A DNA stretch of 40,442 bases, from contig NZ_RHHO01000028.1 of NCBI RefSeq assembly GCF_003710865.1, positions 1-40,442 of the forward strand. Reading direction: 5' to 3'. The DNA is from Brevibacillus borstelensis. GTDB lineage: Bacteria > Bacillota > Bacilli > Brevibacillales > Brevibacillaceae. The number at the start of each line of letters is the position of its first letter. The stretch's first letter is position 1. The notes under the pieces were generated by a model. The model saw only the letters and a program-made list of their open reading frames with translations, was not told where the DNA came from and ran no database searches. The position numbers and the translations under genes are program-made. Shown in pieces: positions 1 through 6,553 of this stretch.

Positions 1-1
1 A

Positions 2-241
2 TTTTCATTTGCAGTTGACAATGGTGAAGATATCACTTCTCATACCGTCTCAAAGCTCTATATCGAAGAAGTACTCTCTCAAATACCAGAAAAAGCTCGT
101 TTTATCATTTGTAGTATTGTCATCGACGGACAAACAGAAGAAGAAGTAGCAAAAAAATTAAAAATCTCGAGACAAGGAGTGAACAAATGCAAAAACAAAT
201 ACCTTCGAATACTCAAAGAAAAAATGACTCCTTTTACATGA
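2..241 (+). CDS. C-terminal part of a sigma-70-type region 4 protein (SigO-like), 5' end outside the window
   Basis: An open frame runs in from the left edge and ends at TGA 239-241. Its last ~55 residues form a sigma region 4 type helix-turn-helix: a short helix (IPEKARFIICSIVIDG), then TEEEVAKKLKISRQGVNKCK, the pattern used for -35 recognition. No start codon or region 2 is visible. The next gene starts inside this one (187). A small region-4 protein followed by a small HTH/region-2-like partner resembles the two-subunit sigma factor SigO-RsoA of Bacillus subtilis; that link is inference from order and size. It could equally be an ordinary small phage-like sigma factor. Codons are much more AT-rich than those of genes beyond 1.8 kb. 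Confidence 0.6.
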   Translation, partial: FSFAVDNGEDITSHTVSKLYIEEVLSQIPEKARFIICSIVIDGQTEEEVAKKLKISRQGVNKCKNKYLRILKEKMTPFT

Positions 242-414
242 CTTTTAAACTTGCAATGGCAGGTGATAACCAAGCTATGATGGAAGTTATTGACTTTCTA
301 CTCCCTGATATGGAATACCTTGCAAACTTTATTAAATTACCTAGAGAAGAATCTATTCAAGAAATGAAAGCCGCTATGATTGAAGCCATCCGCCAGGGAG
401 AAATTCAACTATGA
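187..414 (+). CDS. Small HTH-domain protein, possible RsoA-like co-sigma subunit
   Basis: 75 residues. The stretch from SFYMTFKLAMAGDNQAMMEV resembles the N-terminal helices of the short helix-turn-helix proteins (HTH_16/RsoA type) that act as a sigma region 2-like partner or as mobile-element regulators. ATG 187 is preceded by AAGGAG at 173-178, ideal spacing, and keeps SFY inside the domain; an alternative ATG at 238 would give an ATGA overlap with the upstream stop but has no ribosome site. The reading frame overlaps the upstream sigma-like gene by 55 bases and its own TGA overlaps the next ATG (411), so the three are translationally coupled. Exact function is unproven. Confidence 0.6.
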   Translation: MQKQIPSNTQRKNDSFYMTFKLAMAGDNQAMMEVIDFLLPDMEYLANFIKLPREESIQEMKAAMIEAIRQGEIQL

Positions 415-587
415 TACCATCTGATTTGATAAATGTGCTCGCCGTTATCGTCTGCTTTTTAGTTCTAGTAGTCACATGTAACCATGTGGACTTGCAAGTT
501 AGAGTAAAAAATATTCTTGACTTACACTTAAAAACAAATAAAGAAAAGAAGGAAAATAGTGAAGACGAAGATCAATTTCCATCGTAG
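411..587 (+). CDS. Small single-span membrane protein, unknown function
   Basis: 58 residues, begins at ATG 411, overlapping the stop of the preceding gene as ATGA. Residues about 7-23 (INVLAVIVCFLVLVVTC) form one hydrophobic span; the rest is basic and then acidic and presumably cytoplasmic. Small membrane peptides such as YvrJ are common beside SigO/RsoA-like genes, but I see no clear sequence match to YvrJ. Translational coupling is the main support for it being real. Confidence 0.5.
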   Translation: MIPSDLINVLAVIVCFLVLVVTCNHVDLQVRVKNILDLHLKTNKEKKENSEDEDQFPS

Positions 588-669
588 TTTGTGAATGTAG
601 AAACAATACAATCAGGGTTTCTTCTCTTAAATCTATGTTAATTATAGGAAATGAGAGGTGTACTGCCAA

Positions 670-768
670 ATGGCGGAGGTTGTGTTAATTGGCTCATGTG
701 CCGTTCTAGTATTCTTATTTAGTGGTCAAGTAATTTTATTAAGACGAATAAAACAAAAGATTAAATAG
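670..768 (+). CDS. Very small membrane peptide, unknown
   Basis: 32 codons from ATG 670 with GAGAGG about 10 bases upstream. The product starts MAEVVLIGSCAVLVFLF and ends in a basic tail (RRIKQKIK), a typical one-helix membrane peptide with positive-inside topology. It follows the 58-residue membrane peptide after 82 bases. No family recognised; its small size means it could be a chance frame. Confidence 0.35.
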   Translation: MAEVVLIGSCAVLVFLFSGQVILLRRIKQKIK

Positions 769-934
769 TTCTCGAAGTACACTTTGAGCTATCGTACAGT
801 TTACTTTGATAAGCATTGTAAAATAAACAATAAACATTCATTTTGAATTTTATCATCTGTTTACTACAACTTCAGATTCTATCTTCTGAACAGGGGGAAG
901 GAATATCATTCCGTGGAAAATGGTCGAAGATTCA
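769..934. other. AT-rich spacer before the IS remnant
   Basis: No convincing open frame, ribosome site or terminator. It separates the small-peptide cluster from the IS256-type end. Confidence 0.4.
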
Positions 935-962
935 GGGTCTGTAAATAAATTTATGTAAAATC
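935..962 (+). repeat. Degenerate IS256-family terminal inverted repeat
   Basis: The 28 bases here match, at about 22 of 28 positions by eye, the terminal repeat of the IS256-family element that begins at 40187 (GAGTCTGTAAAA followed by TGTGTAAACTC there; GGGTCTGTAAAT followed by TATGTAAAATC here). It points inward toward the decayed transposase on the minus strand and so marks the 3' end of that remnant. Confidence 0.7.
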
Positions 963-980
963 AAACATACCAGTATATAA

Positions 981-1100
981 GGTTTCATTCCCTAATTAGA
1001 AGTTCTCCCTTAGAACCAATCGAGTCAAAGGCGTAGGTAAAGCGAACCTATGACCCTAATTGGAAGAGAAAAATCAGAAAATTATTAGGGGGATGAAACC
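981..1100 (+). other. 120-bp inverted-repeat unit able to fold as a multi-stem RNA; MITE or structured RNA inserted in the IS remnant
   Basis: Outer arms pair almost completely: GGTTTCAT (981-988) with ATGAAACC (1093-1100), and CCCTAAT (990-996) with ATTAGGG (1084-1090). Inside are a hairpin GTTCT/AGAAC (1002-1016) and a stem CCAAT/ATTGG (1016-1063) capped by GTAGGT/ACCTAT (1033-1051) with an AAAGCGA loop. The block lies between the degenerate end of the transposase frame (about 1110) and its terminal repeat (935-962), where an IS256 element normally has only a few dozen bases, so it looks like a nested insertion. I recognise no known riboswitch or ribozyme core. It could be a MITE, a mobile structured RNA or a palindrome of no function. 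Confidence 0.45.
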
Positions 1101-1109
1101 TTTTCATAT

Positions 1110-1718
1110 ATTTAGGTTGATTGAGTTTACTCGAAAATCTTGACAGACCTAATTGACGCAACCCGTCCATTTCCAGTAAGATGTCCGTCATCAATGTAGA
1201 GCATTTGAGATGAGCCTCTACCTTAGATAACTTCCTATCGGTTACTTTCCGAAATTCCAGTGGTAACTCTCAATAGCATTCGGATTTAAAATCAACCTTT
1301 GAATCTCCGATAGGGATTGACAAATTGCTCAAGATATAAATTGAGAAGGATGTTTAAAATGATCCCGTACTTTTAAAGCTGTCTGCTCCGGTGGAACGTT
1401 ATAAATTGGGTTAGGTTTCCATATAATCTTACTCTTACTTGTGGAATACATACTTAATCGAGTTTCTATTCTGATATATGATTAACTTGTGGATTTCAAA
1501 CTTTAGATAGGAAACTGATATCACTTCAGTACCCTTTCAAATTATTAACGGATGTGATTCATATACTTGACACTACGGTTCTTTTTCAACTCATTGAGCA
1601 CCAGAAGCCAAAACTTCGTCGCTTCGTTTTCCCACTCTAAACTCCTAGTGCGATGCCAATACTTGTTATATATTGCTACTCTGACTTGGTTCTCCTTAAA
1701 GTTTATCGCCTCAATTCC
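1110..1718 (-). pseudogene. Decayed, 5'-truncated IS256-family (Mutator-type) transposase
   Basis: Read on the minus strand, several frames together give typical IS256 transposase blocks in the right order: ENEATKFWLLVLNELK (about 1605-1560), EIHKLIIYQNRNSIKYVFHK (about 1500-1440), NPNAIESYH (about 1285-1260) and FRKVTDRK (about 1250-1225). These correspond to the family's GENE.AKFWL.VL.ELK, CI.H.IRNS.KYV..KDRK and NAIE....RKVTK motifs. Frameshifts and stops (for example TAA at 1545-1547) separate them. Homology begins abruptly at about 1718, next to the terminator of the neighbouring gene, so the N-terminal half is missing. A related intact element starts at the other end of the window. Confidence 0.8.
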
Positions 1719-1724
1719 CTCCAT

Positions 1725-1755
1725 AAAAAAAACGGCGTCCTTCCCCCGGACGCCG
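1725..1755 (-). terminator. Rho-independent terminator of the 60-residue membrane protein gene
   Basis: On the minus strand a 7-bp GC-rich stem (GGCGTCC/GGACGCC, 1734-1754) is followed by a run of eight T. Confidence 0.85.
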
Positions 1756-1793
1756 CCATCGGCACAAGAACCCGTATCCCCGTTTTGTTGCAA

Positions 1794-1976
1794 TTACCTC
1801 TGGATGATGTCGCGTACACCTGTATAGATAAGTGCAGCGGAAAATACCAGTATCGAGATAATGCCCAGTCCATCCACGACAGGGTTCAGGCCGGAGAGGA
1901 AGGAACCTTCCAGAGGCGTTTTCAGAAAAGCATAGCCTCCGACCAAGCCGCCAAGAAGCGAGAGCCATTTGTTCAT
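1794..1976 (-). CDS. Small two-span membrane protein, unknown function
   Basis: 60 residues, start ATG at 1976 with GGGAGGTGA about 8 bases upstream. It begins MNKWLSLLGGLVGGYAF, giving one short hydrophobic helix, then a loop around TPLEGSFLSGLNPVVDG, then a second helix (LGIISILVFSAALIYTG) and the tail RDIIQR. A strong terminator directly follows. No family recognised with confidence. It is divergent from the DUF423 gene. Confidence 0.7.
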   Translation of the reverse strand: MNKWLSLLGGLVGGYAFLKTPLEGSFLSGLNPVVDGLGIISILVFSAALIYTGVRDIIQR

Positions 1977-2175
1977 CTGTGCGTCACCTCCCGTTCACCC
2001 AGCTCTAACTTCTGCTGGATTTACTACACCCTATGCGAGAGGTGGCCAAGCGGTTTAGACAGAAGTACAAGGCGTGTTCATCAATTTGCAATTGGGCATT
2101 GCTCTTCCTGTAAGGTACAATAGAAGCAGCGAGTCAGTTGAATTGACCATTTCCTCTTCAAAGGAGCGATATACG

Positions 2176-2550
2176 TTGCGTACCTTCTTATTGCTTGGCG
2201 CGATCAACGGTTTTTTGTCCGTTGCACTCGGCGCGTTTGCAGCCCATGGCTTGAAGCAAAAGCTGGATGAGTATTTGCTGGGCGTCTTTCAGACCGGCGT
2301 TACCTACCAGGCCACACATGCTCTCGCCTTGATCGCGGTTGCCTTGCTCATCAAGTTTTTCCCCGGTTCCTCCACATTGACCTGGGCAGGCTGGTGCTTC
2401 TTTTTCGGCATTGTCCTGTTTTCCGGCAGTCTCTATGCCCTCAGCTTGACCAACATCAAGGTGCTGGGTGCGATTACCCCGTTCGGGGGCGTGCTTTTCC
2501 TGGTCGGCTGGGCGCTGCTTGCCATCCAGGCGTGGAAAACAGCTTCTTAA
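2176..2550 (+). CDS. DUF423 family membrane protein (YwdK-type)
   Basis: 124 residues from TTG 2176, chosen because AAAGGAG lies 9 bases before it and the family's N-terminus (LRTFLLLGAINGFLSVALGAFAAHGL) starts there; the frame extends further upstream without a ribosome site. Four predicted membrane helices. The block GAFAAHGLKQKL followed by FQTGVTYQATHALAL is characteristic of DUF423, a small inner-membrane family of unknown function found widely in bacteria. Length is normal. A terminator hairpin follows. Confidence 0.85.
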   Translation: MRTFLLLGAINGFLSVALGAFAAHGLKQKLDEYLLGVFQTGVTYQATHALALIAVALLIKFFPGSSTLTWAGWCFFFGIVLFSGSLYALSLTNIKVLGAITPFGGVLFLVGWALLAIQAWKTAS

Positions 2551-2574
2551 CCTACTCATTGTCTTTACATCATG

Positions 2575-2605
2575 CGGCTTCTTCTTCGACGGAGAAGCCG
2601 TTTTC
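2575..2605 (+). terminator. Terminator of the DUF423 gene
   Basis: An 8-bp stem, CGGCTTCT (2575-2582) with AGAAGCCG (2593-2600), followed by TTTT. Confidence 0.75.
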
Positions 2606-2763
2606 CATTCTGCAACAGAATTCGGACTGCCGCGCCTCCCTGTTCGCCAGGCTGCCGCGATTTTGAGCAGACGCGGAATTGACATCTTCAGCGAAAATGC
2701 CTAGCACGGCACCCGGGCCTTTGCCATATCCTGTAGGTGAGTTTCCCCGAAGGAGCGAACCGG

Positions 2764-3384
2764 ATGGCAAAACACCCGTTTTCTCATCAGCCGCCTTACT
2801 TTTACGGCATGACAGATATGTACATGCAAATGGGCTTTTACCCCTATCCAGGACAGACAGCCGAAGAACATCCCGATGCGAACGTTGGCATCCCTTTGCC
2901 CATGGCCATGGCCATGCAATGCAAATACTACCTCGGCCAGACCGAACCATTGACAGCGGGGGGCGGCACTTCTGCCTGGGCGGCGCTGGTCAATCCGCTC
3001 CGCTCTGAAGTCCATCTGTTCGTAAATGAGTATGTAATCACGAACCGCTCTGCCGCCTATCCGGCTGAAGCGCAGCTTTGGTTCGGCAAAGCCGCTTCTC
3101 TCGGCAATCCTACCGTATCCCAGTTCGTCACACCCGGATTTGTGCAGCTCTCCCCCTGTCCACAGCCCCAAGGTCAGATCGTCTACGATACCGGCCCGCT
3201 TCCCATGAACGGCACTGCCTCGGCTACGCGGGTCGTCTCTCCCAGCTCATCCGTCGCCGCCGAAAAAACCGGCCATTGGATACTGGGTCCCGGTACAGCT
3301 CTGCTATTTTATTTTCCCGGGGAGGGAGAAGCTGTCGATTTGATCGTTTCGCTCGGATGGTGGGAGCAGCCGATGTACCGATAA
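2764..3384 (+). CDS. Probable DUF6143-type protein, unknown function
   Basis: 206 residues. ATG 2764 has AAGGAG 8 bases upstream; an upstream GTG (2737) in the same frame lacks one. A Met/Pro/Tyr-rich N-terminus (FYGMTDMYMQMGFYPYPGQ) precedes a central block, KYYLGQTEPLTAGGGTSAWA, then ALVNPLRSEVHLFVNEYVIT, that resembles my recollection of DUF6143 proteins of spore-forming Bacillales. The remainder is beta-rich and hydrophilic, with no signal peptide and no membrane span. The family has no assigned function; a role as a spore-associated or structural protein would be a guess. A terminator follows immediately. Confidence 0.55.
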   Translation: MAKHPFSHQPPYFYGMTDMYMQMGFYPYPGQTAEEHPDANVGIPLPMAMAMQCKYYLGQTEPLTAGGGTSAWAALVNPLRSEVHLFVNEYVITNRSAAYPAEAQLWFGKAASLGNPTVSQFVTPGFVQLSPCPQPQGQIVYDTGPLPMNGTASATRVVSPSSSVAAEKTGHWILGPGTALLFYFPGEGEAVDLIVSLGWWEQPMYR

Positions 3385-3385
3385 A

Positions 3386-3410
3386 AACCGCTACACGTTG
3401 GCGGTTTTTT
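3386..3410 (+). terminator. Terminator of the DUF6143-type gene
   Basis: Stem AACCGC (3386-3391) with GCGGTT (3401-3406), running into TTTTTT, two bases after the stop codon. Confidence 0.75.
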
Positions 3411-3496
3411 CGCGTCTTCATGCACATCCCAATCCAAGTCGCAGAACAGTCGGGAGGCCTTTGAAACGATAAAAGCTGTTGCCAGAAAACGACTCA

Positions 3497-3925
3497 TTAG
3501 TCCGTTGCTATCCGCGGCTTCTGCCTTCGACCACCCAGGTAGAGAGTTGTCGCCAGCAGCACCAGATCAAGCTCATACCCGCTTTTGCCTCCGCTTCCTA
3601 TCAAGCCGTTTTGCCATTTTACCGTAACAATGGCACCGATCATGATGGCTGCCAGCGCCCATGCCGCATAGCGGGTGGCGATACCGAGGATCAACGCCAT
3701 TCCTCCGAGCAGTTCCACGGCCAGAACAGGATAAGCCAGCCATTCCGGCAAACCGTAGCCGACAAACGATTCTCCGACCGGCTCCATCCCCTTTTTCAGC
3801 TTCGCAAGGCCATGCGCCCAGAAAACCAGTCCGGTTACGAACCGCAAAAATAGAAACGACGCCTGCTCGATCCCCTTTCCCCAAGAAACGGCTGCTGTGT
3901 CGTCTTCCTCCATCCGTTTCTGCAT
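3497..3925 (-). CDS. DoxX family membrane protein
   Basis: 142 residues, start ATG at 3925 behind AAAGGAGGTCG. Four predicted helices. The first, FLFLRFVTGLVFWAHGLAKL, carries the R-x-x-x-G-x-x-x-x-x-HG pattern of DoxX; GYGLPEWLAYPVLAVELLGG and ILGIATRYAAWALAAIMIGA follow as in the family. DoxX proteins are small membrane proteins often linked to thiol or redox stress; the partner here cannot be inferred from neighbours. It stands alone between the DUF6143-type gene (convergent) and the MFS gene. Confidence 0.85.
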   Translation of the reverse strand: MQKRMEEDDTAAVSWGKGIEQASFLFLRFVTGLVFWAHGLAKLKKGMEPVGESFVGYGLPEWLAYPVLAVELLGGMALILGIATRYAAWALAAIMIGAIVTVKWQNGLIGSGGKSGYELDLVLLATTLYLGGRRQKPRIATD

Positions 3926-3983
3926 CTTTGCGACCTCCTTTTCTCTTTTTCTACTACTCTATGCTCCCTGTCGGACAAACAGG

Positions 3984-4009
3984 AAAAACCCGAACAGAAA
4001 AAGTCCGGG
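3984..4009 (-). terminator. Likely terminator of the MFS/ArsR operon
   Basis: On the minus strand CCCGGA and TTCGGG pair around a 9-base loop and are followed by TTTTT. It sits about 130 bases after the MFS stop codon. Confidence 0.55.
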
Positions 4010-4142
4010 CTTTCGTGACGGATTCGGTGCTGCATATGGCTCTGATTCGGCTTCGACTCTGCATGCCGTACTGCGTTCGTAATCTATTTGGCACTGCATA
4101 CGATATTACACCAATATCTCACGTTGGCATCGTTCGTCCGGC

Positions 4143-5372
4143 TCAACCTGCAGATACTGGACTGGCCAACCTGCGTTGCTTCTTTTCGTAAAGACTGCGC
4201 CCCGCTCCGTAAAACACGAGACTGATGACGGCGAGTGCCGCCATGACGAGGAACATGACCGTTCCCCCATAAGTGGATAAAATCATGCCGCCGGCCCACG
4301 GGCCCAAAAAATTGCCCAACTCACTAAAGCTTTGCGCTCCATAATAGGTTCCCCTCATGTGTGCGGGAGAAATCTGATCGATCTGGGCGTATTCTGCTGG
4401 AACGATCAATATTTCACCAAGAGTAAATACAATCATCGCAATGATGAATGAGCTCCATTCCTGGGAAAAGGCAAAGCCAACCTCGCCTGCAGCCATCAAG
4501 AGCACTCCCCCGACCATCCGGCGAAACAGCGTTAAGCGCTCTGCCCATCTGGTCAAAGGGGCCTGCAGCAGCAGAACAGTCACTCCGTTGACGCTCATCA
4601 TCACGCTGAATAAAGCCACGCCCTCCTTGATGTTCTGCTGCAGATACTGAGAGAGTGTGACGGACATCTGGCCATGTACCGTAACCAAGAGTACGCCTCC
4701 GAGCACAAACATCAGCAGGACGACATCGCGGCCAAGCACCTGCCACATCTTTGCAACTTGCGGTTTTTCCGCCAACTGGCCGGGCGCGTCCCCTACCCGG
4801 TACTTTTTGCAAACATACGAGAGCAATCCGGCGAACAGCAAATAGGTCATGGCAGTCAGCACAAACGTGAAGCCGCTGCCCGCGATTCCGAGAAAAGCCC
4901 CCAGCATCGGCCCGATGGAGAAGCCCAGGTTGATCGCCAAATACCGGTTGGCGAAGACGCGAAACCGCTTGTCCTCCGGTGTCAAATCTCCCATCAGCGC
5001 TTTGGATACGGTACCGAAGAAGGCGCTGGCCAATCCCCTCAAAATACTGTTGAGAAGGAGTATGAACGGGTCGTTGGTGACGACAAATCCGGCGAAAGCG
5101 ACTGCCATCAAAAGCATGGACAGAAGCATCAGCTTTCTGCGACCGAACAAGTCGGACAGCAGGCCGCCCAGAAATCCTCCGACCATTCCGGCCAAGGGAC
5201 CGGCACCGATAATCACGCCGATCTCTGCAGGCGACAGCGACGTCGTCTCGCTCAGCATAATCGCCAAAAACGGCATGCTCATCGACTGCGTCAGCATGAC
5301 GAATACGGTGCCTGCCATCAGCAGATGGACAACGGGATGTTGGGCGGCCCACGCTTCTTTCAGCCTGTTCAT
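4143..5372 (-). CDS. MFS drug/metabolite exporter, DHA1-like
   Basis: 409 residues, about 12 predicted membrane helices, the normal size for the major facilitator superfamily. Motif A between helices 2 and 3 is clear: GGLLSDLFGRRKLML. The N-terminal half resembles YfcJ/MdtH-type exporters (FVMLTQSMSMPFLAIMLSET). Substrate cannot be told from sequence. Its ATG overlaps the stop of the upstream ArsR-type regulator (5369-5372), so the two are one operon and the regulator probably controls this pump. No ribosome site of its own beyond that coupling is obvious. Confidence 0.85.
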   Translation of the reverse strand: MNRLKEAWAAQHPVVHLLMAGTVFVMLTQSMSMPFLAIMLSETTSLSPAEIGVIIGAGPLAGMVGGFLGGLLSDLFGRRKLMLLSMLLMAVAFAGFVVTNDPFILLLNSILRGLASAFFGTVSKALMGDLTPEDKRFRVFANRYLAINLGFSIGPMLGAFLGIAGSGFTFVLTAMTYLLFAGLLSYVCKKYRVGDAPGQLAEKPQVAKMWQVLGRDVVLLMFVLGGVLLVTVHGQMSVTLSQYLQQNIKEGVALFSVMMSVNGVTVLLLQAPLTRWAERLTLFRRMVGGVLLMAAGEVGFAFSQEWSSFIIAMIVFTLGEILIVPAEYAQIDQISPAHMRGTYYGAQSFSELGNFLGPWAGGMILSTYGGTVMFLVMAALAVISLVFYGAGRSLYEKKQRRLASPVSAG

Positions 5373-6298
5373 CGCTCGCTTCCTCCATCGTAGAAGTATT
5401 GCGACAACATGTCAGGCAGTTTGGCAAAGACCGCGTCCCGTATGCTATAGCCCTGCACCGTTGTACTGTCAGCGTAGTGGGCGCGGATCAGGCCTGCCCT
5501 GCGCAAAGCCGTGACATGGTGATGAACGGTGCTTTTGGCGAGCCCGACTGCTGCCTGCAATTCGCTCAATGTGCATGTTTTCTGGGCCAGCGTACGAAGG
5601 ATGAGGAGGCGCTTCTCGTCAGCCAGGCATTGGGTAGTCGCCAATAGCTGCCTCACTGGGTTTTGTTTCACAATTTCTCCGTCAATGACCGGGTACAAGA
5701 CCGTCGCCATGCCGCGATAAAAGTCAAGAATCGTGGTCGGTGTACAGTGAGCCTGAGGAACAAGCACGACGCGTTTGAGACTCTCTGTCGGCTCGATCCA
5801 GATGCCATTTGTCGCTTCATCGATCAAGAACGGCGCCTCGATGCTCTTTGCCCGCTCCCGCAAGTATCCCGCGCTTTCTTTCAAAGAAGCCAAAACAGCC
5901 TGCTCCTGACGGGAAAAGTAATGCTCATTCCAGCTAGACAAAAGCCTCAAGGAGCGATCACGAATTTCTCCCAAATTGAGTGGAATAGAGTCGACCCACG
6001 GTGCCATCCGCTCATACATCTCTCCGGCAGGCAGCGAGCCCAGCCAGTCAAGGAATTCGCCGACCGTCTCCTTTCGGGGTGACTGTGCAGCCAAAAGAAC
6101 GATCCGGTGGAGCACCTCCCAGCGCTCATCCTCCAGTTCTGCAGCAAAGGACGCTGGCAGCAGTTGTTTTGTTTTTTCTCTCCAGGCAGGTTCGAGAAAA
6201 TAGCTTTTCACTTCCTTTTGATGGGTGTATGCATAAAAGCTGGTTATACATTCGTACACAGGAGAGAATTCGATATATATAGAATACATATTTTTCAT
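5369..6298 (-). CDS. ArsR-type winged-helix regulator with large N-terminal domain
   Basis: 309 residues. The C-terminal ~85 form a winged helix: CLADEKRLLILRTLAQ, then TLSELQAAVGLAKSTVHHHV, then ALRRAGLIRAHY, a textbook ArsR/HTH_20 pattern. The first ~200 residues are an alpha-rich domain like the DUF5937-type regions found fused to such HTHs and are likely the sensing or dimerisation part. No metal-binding CxC in the HTH is visible, so a small-molecule ligand is more likely than a metal. It overlaps the MFS exporter gene by four bases. Inverted repeats at and before its own start codon suggest autoregulation. The ribosome site is weak (GGTG). Confidence 0.8.
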   Translation of the reverse strand: MKNMYSIYIEFSPVYECITSFYAYTHQKEVKSYFLEPAWREKTKQLLPASFAAELEDERWEVLHRIVLLAAQSPRKETVGEFLDWLGSLPAGEMYERMAPWVDSIPLNLGEIRDRSLRLLSSWNEHYFSRQEQAVLASLKESAGYLRERAKSIEAPFLIDEATNGIWIEPTESLKRVVLVPQAHCTPTTILDFYRGMATVLYPVIDGEIVKQNPVRQLLATTQCLADEKRLLILRTLAQKTCTLSELQAAVGLAKSTVHHHVTALRRAGLIRAHYADSTTVQGYSIRDAVFAKLPDMLSQYFYDGGSER

Positions 6299-6325
6299 TC
6301 GATCACCATCGAATATTTATTTGAT
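6297..6325 (-). promoter_or_regulatory. Overlapping inverted repeats, candidate operator of the ArsR-type regulator
   Basis: ATTCGAT-CACC-ATCGAAT (6297-6314) is a perfect 7-bp inverted repeat touching the start codon of the regulator. Overlapping it, ATCGAA-TATTTA-TTTGAT (6308-6325) is a near-perfect one of the AT-rich kind ArsR proteins bind. Position supports autorepression of the regulator/exporter operon; binding is inferred. Confidence 0.6.
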
Positions 6326-6468
6326 GATTCAACTTTACCCCTCCTGTTTGTTTTTTGTCAATAGGAGCACTGGATCCCTGGCGTCCTTCCCGTTTTGCAT
6401 CTGGCATTACAAGGACGTGATGCGACTGGTTATCTGCTAATTTTTAAAATGTGAGTGCGTTTTTCATG

Positions 6469-6530
6469 TTGACGAATGTGAACAGGAAAATATATACTAA
6501 ACACGATATTGATAATGATAATCGTTATCA
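6469..6530 (+). promoter_or_regulatory. Sigma-A promoter with overlapping Fur box
   Basis: TTGACG (6469-6474), an 18-base spacer and TATACT (6493-6498) form the promoter of the TolC-like gene. Just downstream, across the expected start of transcription, TGATAATGATAATCGTTATCA (6510-6530, 21 bases, shown here only as the match) agrees almost base for base with the classical Fur box GATAATGATTATCATTATC. This predicts iron repression. Confidence 0.85.
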
Positions 6531-6553
6531 TATATTTACTTTGGAGGTCTCAT

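Noticed and set aside
2037..2062. GAGAGGTGGCCAAGCGGTTT resembles the 5' part of a serine/leucine tRNA
   Set aside because: The acceptor stem, anticodon arm and T-arm cannot be found downstream; only the D-arm-like stretch matches.
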